This document shows, in pieces, positions 1 through 9,400 of a DNA stretch of 64,000 nucleotides (its first letter is position 1; each line of letters begins with the position of its first letter). The position numbers and the translations under genes were made by a program. Under the pieces are notes generated by a model, which was not told where the DNA came from, did no database searches, and saw only the letters and a program-made list of their open reading frames with translations. Origin of the DNA: Xanthomonas albilineans (GTDB lineage Bacteria > Pseudomonadota > Gammaproteobacteria > Xanthomonadales > Xanthomonadaceae); the NCBI RefSeq assembly GCF_002939705.1, contig NZ_MDCB01000009.1, positions 94,864 through 158,863 on the forward strand, in the 5' to 3' direction.

Positions 1-153
1 CACGCAATGGTCGCACCAGAACCACATCGGTGCGAGCGAATGTCGCCGATTAAACCGCTGGCGTTGTGCGCGGTGGCAGATGCTGATTTCGTTCTACCCA
101 AAGCACGATGTCGTTCGGTTGCCCCACGAGTATTCCCCTGTGGTCCCGCTGCC

Positions 154-735
154 TCACCAGACCCACGGCAACAGCCGCCAGCGATGCGCGGCATACGCCG
201 GATAGTCCAGGGGAAACGCCTCGGTCAGCATGGTTTCCTCGATACGGATGCGGTGCACGAACACCCAAGTCACCGGCAGCACGATGGCCAGCAGCGACAG
301 CACATTGCCCATTCCGACCGCCAACCCGTAGAAGGCCAACAGGGCACCGGTATACGAGGGATGGCGCAGATAACGGTACGGCCCATGGCCGACCAGGCGT
401 TGGCCGTGCTGAATGGTGAGATCCACGGTGAACCAGCGCGCCAGCACCCGGATCGCCCACAGCCGCAGCGCCAGACCGCCGATCAACAGCGCGCAGCCCA
501 GCCAGCGTGCAGGCGCACGGAGCGCCGGTGCATCGCGCCACACATTCAACATCGACAACAGGACCGCCACCGTGACTGCGGCGTACAGCACGCGCCACAG
601 CAGCCGTAGCGTGCCCTGATCGTGGGTGCCGCCGTCGGCGGCGCGGCGGCGATGGCCGAGCAGCAGTTCGCAGCCGCACCAGCACAGTCCCAGTATCAGG
701 AACAAAAGATCGGGAGGTTGTAGCGTTGTGAGCAT
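154..735 (-). CDS. Isoprenylcysteine carboxyl methyltransferase family membrane protein
   Basis: A 193-residue integral membrane protein with about five hydrophobic segments. Near residues 115-130 it carries the family signature GPYRYLRHPSYTG, which in ICMT/phospholipid methyltransferase relatives binds S-adenosylmethionine, followed by a conserved R-I-xx-EE segment (residues 163-168). Bacterial members are commonly found beside lipid or polyketide genes, but their substrate is mostly unknown, so only a methyltransferase-like role in the inner membrane is proposed. The ATG at 735 is chosen because it directly precedes the first hydrophobic segment; the reading frame stays open upstream but that part has no membrane character. 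It is divergent from fabV. The 153 bases left of its stop show no gene. Confidence 0.75.
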   Translation of the reverse strand: MLTTLQPPDLLFLILGLCWCGCELLLGHRRRAADGGTHDQGTLRLLWRVLYAAVTVAVLLSMLNVWRDAPALRAPARWLGCALLIGGLALRLWAIRVLARWFTVDLTIQHGQRLVGHGPYRYLRHPSYTGALLAFYGLAVGMGNVLSLLAIVLPVTWVFVHRIRIEETMLTEAFPLDYPAYAAHRWRLLPWVW

Positions 736-984
736 GACCGTGTTCTGGTGGAAAGTGCGGAGATGACGCCATGGTGATCGCGCCGTTGGCCAATCGCTTG
801 CGACCTGGCGTGGTGCGCCTGGATCGTCTGCCATCCAGTGAGCATGACGCAAGTATGCTGGCGCCGCACCCGCGCTAGGCGCGCGATCGCAAACCATACG
901 ATGCCGTGTGCTGGCGCCGGGACTTCTGCGCGCCAGCCACACACATTAAGATGCTCCGCGCATTTTGCCGACGAGGAATTCACC
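736..984. other. Intergenic region between the methyltransferase-like gene and fabV
   Basis: This 249-base stretch separates two divergent genes and must hold both promoters. A GAGG ribosome-binding core (973-976) stands just before the GTG start of fabV. I see no small gene or strong palindrome here. Confidence 0.4.
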
Positions 985-2190
985 GTGATCATCCATCCGA
1001 AAGTCCGTGGTTTCATCTGTATCACTGCGCATCCGCTCGGCTGCGAGCGCAATGTGCTCGAACAGATCGAAGCCACGCGCGCGCGCGGCGTGCGTCACGA
1101 TGGCCCGAAGAACGTGCTGGTGATCGGTGCTTCCACCGGCTATGGCCTGGCCTCGCGCATCACCGCCGCGTTCGGCTTCGGCGCGGCCACGCTGGGTGTG
1201 TTCTTCGAAAAGCCCAGCAGCGACAAGAAGCTCGGCAGCGCCGGCTGGTACAACAGCGCCGCATTCGATAAACATGCCAAGGCCGCCGGTTTGTACAGCA
1301 AGTCGATCAACGGCGATGCGTTCTCCGACGCAACGCGCGCGCAGGTCATCGAACGGATCAAGACCGAGATGGGCGGGCAGATCGATCTGGTGGTTTATTC
1401 GCTTGCCTCCCCGGCGCGCAAGCTGCCCGGCACCGACGAAGTGAAGCGTTCGGCGCTCAAGCCGATCGGCAAGACCTACACCGCCACCGCGATCGATACC
1501 AACAGGGACGCCATCATCGAGGCGTCGGTCGAACCGGCGACCGAGCAGGAGATCGAAGACACCGTCACCGTGATGGGCGGCCAGGATTGGGAACTGTGGA
1601 TCCAGGCGCTGGACGCCGCCGGCGTGCTTGCCCCAGGCGCACGCACCGTGGCGTTCAGCTACATCGGCACCGAGATCACCTGGCCGATCTACTGGCATGG
1701 CACCTTGGGCAAGGCCAAGGTCGATTTGGACCAGACCGCGCAGCGTTTGCATGCACGCTTGCAGCGTCACGGCGGCGCGGCGAACGTGGCGGTGCTCAAA
1801 TCGGTGGTCACCCAGGCCAGCGCGGCGATCCCGGTGATGCCGCTGTACATCTCCATTGTCTACAAGATCATGAAGGAGAAAGGCCTGCACGAAGGCACCA
1901 TCGCTCAGGCCGACCGCCTGTTCCGCGAGCGCCTGTATCGTCAGGACGGCGAACCGGCGGCGACCGACGCCGAGCATCGCCTGCGTCTGGACGATTGGGA
2001 ACTGCGCGACGACGTGCAGAATGCCTGCAAGGCGCTGTGGCCGCAGGTCACCACCGAGAATCTGTCCCAGCTCACCGACTACGCCGGCTACAAGCACGAG
2101 TTCCTCAAACTGTTCGGCTTCGACCGCAAGGACATCGATTACGATGCCGAGGTCGATCCGAACGTGACCTTCGATTGCATCGAACTGTAG
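985..2190 (+). CDS. fabV: Trans-2-enoyl-ACP reductase FabV (NADH)
   Basis: FabV performs the last reduction of each fatty-acid elongation cycle, converting trans-2-enoyl-ACP to acyl-ACP with NADH in the cytoplasm. The 401-residue length matches the family. Visible features are the dinucleotide-binding loop GASTGYG (about residues 48-54) and the FabV-type catalytic pair Tyr236-X8-Lys245, with Tyr226 nearby; this spacing separates FabV from FabI, whose pair is spaced by six. The GTG at 985 is preferred over upstream starts because the protein then begins IIHPKVRG, as in known FabV proteins, and a GAGG lies in front. FabV enzymes are known for resistance to triclosan. It is monocistronic and convergent with kdgK. 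Confidence 0.96.
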   Translation: MIIHPKVRGFICITAHPLGCERNVLEQIEATRARGVRHDGPKNVLVIGASTGYGLASRITAAFGFGAATLGVFFEKPSSDKKLGSAGWYNSAAFDKHAKAAGLYSKSINGDAFSDATRAQVIERIKTEMGGQIDLVVYSLASPARKLPGTDEVKRSALKPIGKTYTATAIDTNRDAIIEASVEPATEQEIEDTVTVMGGQDWELWIQALDAAGVLAPGARTVAFSYIGTEITWPIYWHGTLGKAKVDLDQTAQRLHARLQRHGGAANVAVLKSVVTQASAAIPVMPLYISIVYKIMKEKGLHEGTIAQADRLFRERLYRQDGEPAATDAEHRLRLDDWELRDDVQNACKALWPQVTTENLSQLTDYAGYKHEFLKLFGFDRKDIDYDAEVDPNVTFDCIEL

Positions 2191-2269
2191 CGCATCCGTC
2201 GCGATCGCAGCCATGGCGGGCCCGCCTCGGCCCGCCTCGCAAGCGACATGGTGCCCGCGGCATGTCCAG

Positions 2270-2300
2270 CGTTGCGCCAGCGTGTGCAGGTGGCGCAACG
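2270..2300. terminator. Hairpin between convergent fabV and kdgK
   Basis: Arms CGTTGCGCCA (2270-2279) and TGGCGCAACG (2291-2300) are perfect 10-bp complements around an 11-base loop, 80 bases after the fabV stop and 10 bases after the kdgK stop. No T-run follows on either strand, so intrinsic termination is only inferred from the position and stem. Confidence 0.5.
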
Positions 2301-2309
2301 GTCATCTCC

Positions 2310-3332
2310 TCACCGCTTCACATCGAAGCGCGTCGCACCCACGCTGGCCTGTACCTCGGCCTCGCTCAGCGTCAGCATATCGCCCGGCACCGAATGCTTG
2401 AGGCAACCGGCGGCCAGGCCGAAACGGACCGTCGCGGTATCGTCCCAGCCGCGGCACAGGCCGTGCAGCACGCCAGCGGCGAACGCGTCGCCGCCGCCGA
2501 TGCGGTCGACGATACCGGTCAACTCTTCGGCGGGTGCCTGCGCCACGCTGCCATCGCGTCGCAGCAACATCGCGCCCAGGCTGTGCCACTCCGCGCTGTG
2601 CGCCACGCGCTGCGTACAGGCCATGAGCTGTAGCTGCGGGAACGCGGCGAACGCATCGCGTGCACCGGCTTCCACGCGTGCCTGGGCGCTGTCCTGCGGA
2701 TAGCGGTGACCGAGCACCACTTCCAGATCGCGGTAGTCGGCGAAGAGCACATCGGCCTGCGCCATCAGCGGACGCAGAATGCTTGGCGCGTCGCCATCCC
2801 ATGCCTCCCACAACGATGGCCGGTAATTGCCGTCGAAGGACACCCGTATTCCAGCGGCACGTGCGGCCTGCGCTGCCGCCAACGCCGCCGCGGCGCCGCG
2901 TTCGCCAAGCGCCGGCGTCACCCCGGACAGGTGCAACCACTGCGCACCCTGCAGCAACGCCGGCCAGTCGTAGGTCTCCGGCGCGACTGTGGCGAAGGTC
3001 GAGCCGGCGCGGTCGTAGGTGATCGCGCTGGGTAGGTGTCCAGCACCGGTGCTGAGGAAATACAGGCCCATGCGCCCGGGGGCGAAACGGATGCGGCCGG
3101 TGTCCACGCCGTGGCGGCGTAATTCCCCGGCGGCGGCGGCGCCGAGCGGATTGTCCGGCAACACGCTCACCATCGTCACCGCATGGCCGAAATGCGCCAG
3201 CGCCACGCCGACATTGGCCTCGGCTCCACCCACTTTTACCTCCAGCCGCGGCGTTTGCAGCAGGCGTTCGTGCCCAGGCGCGGCCAAGCGCAGCAACAAT
3301 TCGCCGAAGCAGACGATACGGGAAATGGTCAT
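2310..3332 (-). CDS. kdgK: 2-Dehydro-3-deoxygluconokinase (KDG kinase), PfkB family
   Basis: KDG kinase phosphorylates 2-keto-3-deoxygluconate to KDPG with ATP, the step that feeds hexuronate catabolism into the Entner-Doudoroff pathway. The 340-residue protein has both PfkB signatures: GGAEANVGVALA near residue 36-47 and the C-terminal DRIGGGDAFAAGV, whose Asp is the catalytic base. The ATG at 3332 gives the usual ISRIVCFGELLLR amino end; a longer frame exists but lacks homology character. It stands alone, 48-60 kb from manD and uxuB, whose product it would consume. A fructokinase or another PfkB sugar kinase is the main alternative; pathway context in the window favours KDG. Confidence 0.85.
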   Translation of the reverse strand: MTISRIVCFGELLLRLAAPGHERLLQTPRLEVKVGGAEANVGVALAHFGHAVTMVSVLPDNPLGAAAAGELRRHGVDTGRIRFAPGRMGLYFLSTGAGHLPSAITYDRAGSTFATVAPETYDWPALLQGAQWLHLSGVTPALGERGAAAALAAAQAARAAGIRVSFDGNYRPSLWEAWDGDAPSILRPLMAQADVLFADYRDLEVVLGHRYPQDSAQARVEAGARDAFAAFPQLQLMACTQRVAHSAEWHSLGAMLLRRDGSVAQAPAEELTGIVDRIGGGDAFAAGVLHGLCRGWDDTATVRFGLAAGCLKHSVPGDMLTLSEAEVQASVGATRFDVKR

Positions 3333-3632
3333 GGCGGGCGGATCCTGAACAGTCGAGGGAATGCCAAGCATGCCGAGGAATCGCCATGGCGGCCAGAGAG
3401 CGTGAGGGCATGGCAACGCGAAAACCGCACGATCGATATGGCGATGCGGGTCCGCCGTTGAAGATGTCTACGTAAAACCTATTTATGCCGGCTGCAATCG
3501 CGCCAAACGCGGCGGGGCGTTGACCGGCACCTTAGGGTACGTTAGGAAACTTGATCTCGTTACGATCACTGCAACCGCTTAAAGTTTATGACACGCTCTA
3601 ATCGACTCGGGGAGATCATCCGCGATGGTATC

Positions 3633-3664
3633 GTTGCCGCATGCATCGTACATGCGACGGCAAC
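3633..3664. terminator. Bulged hairpin
   Basis: Arms GTTGCCGCATG (3633-3643) and CATGCGACGGCAAC (3651-3664) pair over 11 bp with a three-base bulge and a 7-base loop. It is the second of two tandem hairpins downstream of the leftward secreted-protein gene. Confidence 0.4.
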
Positions 3665-3672
3665 ATCGACAA

Positions 3673-3702
3673 CGCGGCGGCCATGGAAAATGGTCCGCCG
3701 CG
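3673..3702 (-). terminator. GC-rich hairpin downstream of the secreted orphan gene
   Basis: Perfect 8-bp arms CGCGGCGG (3673-3680) and CCGCCGCG (3695-3702), with further CAT/ATG pairing inside, lie 13 bases beyond the stop of the leftward gene at 3716. Reading leftward a short T-containing tract (TTGTCGATGTT) follows. A terminator role is inferred. Confidence 0.55.
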
Positions 3703-3715
3703 TAGAGATCAACCG

Positions 3716-4135
3716 TTATTCAAGGACTTTGAAGGTAATGTTGGCCGCGTTGACATCGATTTCTAACTCTCTAACATCTTGAGGGTCACTTGGATGGCCC
3801 ATTTTGAATAGGTTAAACATCCCGGACATCCCGGTACCTTTAAGGCAGTTAGGCGTTGACATTGCGACCACGCTGTACCAAGTGTCGCTGTTGACGTCCG
3901 GACCGTTTGCGTAGCCACCTTGATATGTCGGGGTTACTATACCCGAACACACAGTGCTCCCATCCGTACCGTTTGTTAGCAGGATGGCCTTGGCGCTGTA
4001 GTTAGAGTTTTTTACGAAGATGGCCACATCGTTGAATCCCGCGTGCGCCGATGTGGTGGCACCGATCGCCAGCGCGAACATGGCACATAGGGCGGTTTTG
4101 CGGAAACGACACAATTTCAGATCAGTGATGGCCAT
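3716..4135 (-). CDS. Small secreted protein of unknown function
   Basis: I do not recognise this 139-residue protein. It has a clear Sec signal peptide: basic start (LKLCRFRK), hydrophobic core and an AHA cleavage site near residue 31, so it should be periplasmic or secreted. The mature part is about 108 residues, rich in Asn, Thr, Gly and beta-branched residues, with two Cys (in DGSTVCSG and STPNCLKG) that could form a disulfide. The ATG at 4135 is supported by an AGGA ribosome-binding site. The gene and its flanks are more AT-rich than the neighbours, which hints at later acquisition. It is monocistronic, with hairpins just downstream. Confidence 0.7.
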   Translation of the reverse strand: MAITDLKLCRFRKTALCAMFALAIGATTSAHAGFNDVAIFVKNSNYSAKAILLTNGTDGSTVCSGIVTPTYQGGYANGPDVNSDTWYSVVAMSTPNCLKGTGMSGMFNLFKMGHPSDPQDVRELEIDVNAANITFKVLE

Positions 4136-4476
4136 GATGATTTTCCTGCGATGAAGTGGTGGGATGGTGGGATTCATTTTCGTTAAATGTTCGTGAAACT
4201 GTCCACAGTGGAGATGCAATTTCCAAAATAAAATTTGTGATTTTTCGCACGCAAATGGATTTTGTCTCGGAAAATCCAGCGCAGCTGAAATATTTAAAAA
4301 TAAACCAAATATTTCGGGTGCAACAGTAATGAAGTGAATACGATGATCGTGCCTTGCGTCGCTGCGTCGGGCGGCGGCTTCCAATCACGCGGCTGGCGGG
4401 GCCGCATGCGCATGATGTTGCCCGCGGAACATAGCGCGACGACCATGTCGGTTATTTCGATCGTTTAGCGGTCCGC
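4136..4476. other. AT-rich intergenic region between the secreted orphan and recD
   Basis: About 340 bases with no supported gene. The part from 4190 to 4335 is strongly AT-rich for this window (runs such as AAAATAAAATTT) and probably holds the promoter of the orphan gene. A weak GC stem lies at 4389-4405 downstream of recD. Confidence 0.5.
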
Positions 4477-6417
4477 TTAGAACAGTCCGCGCTGCACCGG
4501 TGAAGCCATTTCGACCAGCGATTCAGGACGTGCTGGCAATGCCGGTTTCCCACCCAGCCGCCATGCCAATCCCGAAATCCGCGCGGCATGCCGCGCCAGC
4601 GCGGTGCGTAGCAGTGGTTCGCTGACGGCCAGATGCAACGCGCGACGGGCGCGGGTAAGGCCGGTGTAGACCAGCTCGCGGCTGAGTACGCGCGCGTCGC
4701 GGCTGGGCAGTTGCAACCATACGGTGTCGAATTCGCTGCCCTGTGCCTTATGCACGGTCATGGCGAAGGCGCTCTCGTGCGCGGGCAAGGCGGCGGGGTG
4801 GAAGCCGCGCACGTCGCCATCGCCGGCGCCGTCGAACCAGGCCACCAGGATGCCCTGCGCGTCGCGTAAGCAAATCCCGACATCGCCGTTGAATAGGCCG
4901 TGGCGGTAGCTGTTTTCGACGATCAACAGCAGACGCCCATGGAACCAAGGCGTGGCGCTCCCCAGGCGGCGGTGGCCGGCGATGGGGTCGGCGAGCAGCT
5001 GTTCGATGCGTGCGTTGAGCGTGCGTGCGCCCTGCGGGCCGGCGCGCACGGCGGTGAGCAGGCGCAGGCGCGCGGCGGCGCGCAGCGCCTCGGCGGGGTC
5101 GTCGGCCTCGCCCAGCGCGCGCCAGTGTGCGAGCAGGGCGTCGCCGCCGGCGACAAGCGGGTCTTCGACACCGTCGTGAAAATGCACGCCGGCCAACTCG
5201 CCCTTGCGCAGCAACTGCATGGTGGTGTCGGCGTCGCCCGTGCGCACGGCCTCGGCCAGCGGGGCCAGAGTAAAGTCCTGCGCCTGGCGGTAGCCGCGCA
5301 GCAGATGCACGCGATGTCCGACCAATCCCCCACCCTGCGCCGCGACCGGACTGTCGCCGAGCAGCGGTCGCAACGCGTGCGCGTCGATGGGCTGCAAGGC
5401 ATCGCCGGGGCCGGCGGCTTGCAAGATGGCGGCGAGTACGTCGCCGGCTTCCACCGACGGTAACTGGTCGGCGTCGCCGAGCAGGATCAGTTGCGCGCCA
5501 TCGGCGACGGCCTCGACCAGTTTGCACATCAATGGCAGATCGACCATCGAGGCTTCGTCCACCACGATCACGTCGAACGGCAATGGGTTGTCCGGGTCAT
5601 GACGGAAGCGCGGCGATTCGGGGATGACGCCGAGCAGGCGATGCAGGGTGCGCGCCTTGGCCGGCAGCGCTTCGGCCAGGGCCGGATCGACGCCATCGGC
5701 GCACATGCGCGCCACGGCGGTACGCAGGCTTGCGGCCATGCGCTCAGCGGCCCGGCCAGTGGGCGCGGCCAGGGCGATGCGTGGTGCGGGCATGGACAGG
5801 GTGTGCGACTGGGCGATGCGCAGCAGCAGCAGGCGGGCGATGGTGGTGGTCTTGCCGGTCCCGGGGCCGCCGGTGACCAGCAGTAGCGCGCGGCGCAGGG
5901 CGAGCGCGGCGGCCTGGGCCTGGCGGTCGGGAAAGGGGTCGACGGTTGCCTGCCGCCCCGTGCGGGGAAACAACTGCGCGAACAGCGGCGCCAGTGTGGC
6001 CAGGTCGCCCTGGGGCGGCGATGGCGCGGCGAGGCGGCGCAGGCCCAGCGCCAGACGTCGTTCGTACTCGCGGTAGCGGCGCAGGTACAGCAGGCCGCGT
6101 TCGAGCACCAGTGGGCAATCGGCGGCGGCCGCGTCCTCGGCCGCCGGCTGGGTAACCCAGCGCGAGGCGGCCAATGCGCGCATCCAGTCGTCCGTCGTGG
6201 GCAGCGGCGGCGCGGTGCCATCGCGGCTGTCGAGCAACGCGTTGGCGTGGGCCGGGTCCAACCCGGCATGACCGCTGGCCACCGCCAACGAGGCCATCGC
6301 GGCAGCGGCCAGCACCGCTGGCGCGGTGGTCGGGTCCAGCCGCTGCAGACTCTGCGCGAAGGCCAGGTCGAGGGTGCGCAGCGTGCCGCCACGTTGCAGG
6401 GCATCGAAAAGGTTCAT
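4477..6417 (-). CDS. recD: RecBCD enzyme subunit RecD (5'-3' helicase)
   Basis: RecD is the fast 5'-3' helicase of the RecBCD complex that processes double-strand breaks. The 646-residue protein has the alpha-helical amino domain, then Walker A GGPGTGKT (residues 183-190), Walker B VVDEASMVD, and the C-terminal helicase motif with TVHKAQGSEF and LVYTGLTRAR. It is the third gene of the recC-recB-recD operon; its ATG overlaps the recB stop by ATGA (6414-6417), indicating translational coupling. All helicase motifs appear intact. Confidence 0.96.
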   Translation of the reverse strand: MNLFDALQRGGTLRTLDLAFAQSLQRLDPTTAPAVLAAAAMASLAVASGHAGLDPAHANALLDSRDGTAPPLPTTDDWMRALAASRWVTQPAAEDAAAADCPLVLERGLLYLRRYREYERRLALGLRRLAAPSPPQGDLATLAPLFAQLFPRTGRQATVDPFPDRQAQAAALALRRALLLVTGGPGTGKTTTIARLLLLRIAQSHTLSMPAPRIALAAPTGRAAERMAASLRTAVARMCADGVDPALAEALPAKARTLHRLLGVIPESPRFRHDPDNPLPFDVIVVDEASMVDLPLMCKLVEAVADGAQLILLGDADQLPSVEAGDVLAAILQAAGPGDALQPIDAHALRPLLGDSPVAAQGGGLVGHRVHLLRGYRQAQDFTLAPLAEAVRTGDADTTMQLLRKGELAGVHFHDGVEDPLVAGGDALLAHWRALGEADDPAEALRAAARLRLLTAVRAGPQGARTLNARIEQLLADPIAGHRRLGSATPWFHGRLLLIVENSYRHGLFNGDVGICLRDAQGILVAWFDGAGDGDVRGFHPAALPAHESAFAMTVHKAQGSEFDTVWLQLPSRDARVLSRELVYTGLTRARRALHLAVSEPLLRTALARHAARISGLAWRLGGKPALPARPESLVEMASPVQRGLF

Positions 6418-9400
6418 CGTGGGTTCTCCACCGCATCAATGCCGGCGAACAACGCATCCACGCCTTCGACCAGTGCCGGGTCGAAGCGCCAAGCATGCAC
6501 CCCCGGCGATGGATCGCGCGTGGCGTCCAGGCCGCGACAGAACAGGTAGCGCACGCCGCCGAAATCGCGCGCATAGGCGTAGCTGGCGCCGAGGCGGAAA
6601 CGTAGCCAGCGGTGCAGTGCGACGGTATAGATCAGAGCTTGCAGGGTGTATTCGCTGTGCGCCATCGCCGTTGCCAGCGCGTCGGGGTCGTAGCTTGGCA
6701 GGCGGTTGGATTTGTAATCGAGCACGTACCAGCGCCCAGCGTGGTGGTAGGTGAGGTCGATCAGCCCGGTCATCAGCCCTTCCAGCCGTTGTCGTGCGCC
6801 GAACGCCTGGCGCTCGCCGGCCACGCCGAAGCGATGCAACAGCGTCAGCAGCGCATCGACCCGGGTCGGACGCATGGCGAAGTGGAATTCCATTTCGTTG
6901 CGTCGCTGCGTCTGCGGCAACGCGGCCAGACAGATGCCTTCAGGTAGCGGCACGGTCAGCGTATGGCCGACCAGGCTGGTAAGGACCGCGCTGCCGTCGG
7001 TCAGTTCGTCCTCGGCATAGCCACCGCGTTGCAGTGCTTCGACGATGGCGTTGTGCTGCCCGACCGGAGTGGGTTGCCCTGGTCGCCAATCGCGCCAGGC
7101 GGCGAAATCGCAGCGTTCGAACACCTCGTGCATGGCGACGCCGAAGCGATTGCCGACGAAGCGCCGGTCGATGATCTCCACCTCTGCCGCTGCGTTGACC
7201 GTGTCGGCGGCGGTAGGTTCGTCGCGACCGCCACGGCTGGCGACAGTGGTGCTTGCCATTGGATCGGTCCCGGCGTCGGCATTGGCCAATTGGGTGAAGC
7301 TGTAGACCCACCACTCCGCCACGAGCTTGCGCATTGGCGTGCGTGCCGGCGGCACGTGCAGTGCTTCGGCCGGTGGCAGGCGCGGCGGATGCGGCGGTGG
7401 CGGGCGGGTATCGCACACGACGATCTCGCTGCTGATGCGCGATTGCAACGTGTCGATGTCGCTGAGCATCGGCGCCAGTGCGGTCGTGTCGTGCCGGAAG
7501 AATGGGCCGGTGGCGATCCACAGTGCGTGTTCGGCACGGGTCAGGCCGACGTAAAGCAGACGCGCGTCTTCGGCACGTTGTGCATGTTCCCATGCGCGTT
7601 TGCTGGCTTCCCATTCCACTGCATCGACGTGTAAGGGCCAATGCAGGCAGCGTTTGCCCTGGCGATGCACGATGACCCGTTCGCCCGGTTTTTGCGTCAA
7701 TGGCTTTTGGCCGATGCCGACGTAAGGCAGAAATACCAGGGGATATTCCAACCCCTTGGATTTGTGCAAGGTGATGATCTGCACACGCCGCGCATCCGAT
7801 TCCAGTCGCAGCAGTTGGGTGTCGTCATTGGCATTGGACGCGGCGATCCGGCGCGCGAGCCAGTCGACCAAACCGTGTGGGCCGAGTGCATGGGTGTGCG
7901 CTTCTTGCAGCAGTTCGGCGAGTTGCAGATAGTTGCTCAGACGGCGCTCGCCATCGACCAGGGCCAACAGGCGCTGCGCGTTGGTGGACCCGAGATGTTC
8001 GATCAGCGCCAGCGGGCCACCGCGTTGCCAGCGCTCGCGCCAGTCCAATGCTTGCTGTTGCCAACGGCGATGCCGTTCGCCGTCGTGGTCGAGCGCGGCG
8101 ATTGCCGCCGCATCCTCGCCGATCAGCACAGTGGCGAGTGCGGCGCGCAGGCGGCTGTCGTCGCCTGGGTCGAGCAGGCTGTGCAGCAGTGCCATCAGCT
8201 CCAATGCTTCTTCGCTCGCAAACAGGCTCTGTTTTCCTGCCGCGACCGCGGGAATGCCGACCGCCGCGAGTGCCTGTTGGATGCGGGTGGCATCGCTGTG
8301 GCTGCGGACCAGCACGGCGATGTCGCCGGGCTGCACCGCACGGCCATCCACCAGCGCGTTGCCGGCACGACCGGCGCCGAGCCAATCGCCAATCGCCGCG
8401 ACGCAGGCCGCAGTACACAGCTCGCGCGCACGGCCCGCACTCCAGGGGCGCGGTTTGCCTTTGGCGGGCAAAGGCGGATCCGGTGCACGCCAGAGGGTGA
8501 GTGCCGGCGCGCAACGGCCATCGCGTTGCAGGTCGGTATCGGCACGTCGTCCACCCGCCTGCACGGGGTGAAAATCGATGCCATCGATGAAGAATGCCTG
8601 CGTGTAACCTGCCTGCGCGTAGAGTGCGTCGATTGCCGTCAGCAGCGCTGGGCGCGAGCGGAAGTTGTGATCCAGTGGTGGTGCCCGCTCGGCGTTGGTG
8701 ACCGCAGACAGATACGTGTGTACGTCGCCGCCACGAAAGCCATAGATGGCCTGCTTGGGGTCGCCGATCAGGAATAACCCCGGTTCGAACCCGATGCCGT
8801 GTGTGAGGTCGCTGATGCCGAAGAGCGTGGAAAAGATCGCCCATTGGCGCGCGTCGGTATCTTGGAATTCGTCCACCAGCGCGACGGCGTACTGCGCGCG
8901 CAAGCCACGCGCCAACGCCTCTGCATGCGGACCGCGCAACGCTTGTGCAACAGCATCGATGAAATCGTCGTAGGTCTGCACGCGCCGCTGCCGCTTGATC
9001 GCCGCGATGCGTGCGATGGCGGCCTCGCGCAGCGTGTGCAGGAATCGGATGCGCCGCTCGGTCTGCCATTGCCGTACCTGCGCATCGGCCTGTTGCCATG
9101 CATCGAATGCATCGAAGAGTGGAGAACGCGGGACGCGATCGCGCGCGTCTTCCCGACAGAATGTGCTCAACCGCGCGGGCAGCAGTTTGTCGAGATGGCT
9201 GCCTGGGGCATCGAGTGTCCATTGGGCGTCTGCCCTACCCTGCCACAATTGCTCGAATGCCTTATCGAAGCTTGGCCGTTTGACCAATTTACCGTTGAAA
9301 ACTTTATTGTCGAATGCCGCGATGATCGCGGCATAAGCGTCGTCGGCATGCGTTTGCATCGCGGCGATCAGTACCTGCGCCGCCTGCGCGCGCGTTGCGG

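Larger units (their letters stand above)
3333..3715. other. Intergenic region upstream of kdgK, with two strong hairpins
   Basis: No convincing gene. The right half holds two hairpins described separately. The middle (about 3460-3600) is comparatively AT-rich and presumably holds the kdgK promoter. I did not find a copy of the xyl-box-like palindrome seen at 24.7 kb. Confidence 0.5.

Noticed and set aside
946..2298. 450-codon open frame opposite fabV
   Set aside because: It mirrors fabV third-position GC bias, has no domain and no ribosome-binding site.
7641..8777. Plus-strand frame opposite recB
   Set aside because: No domain or start signal; recB is complete on the opposite strand.
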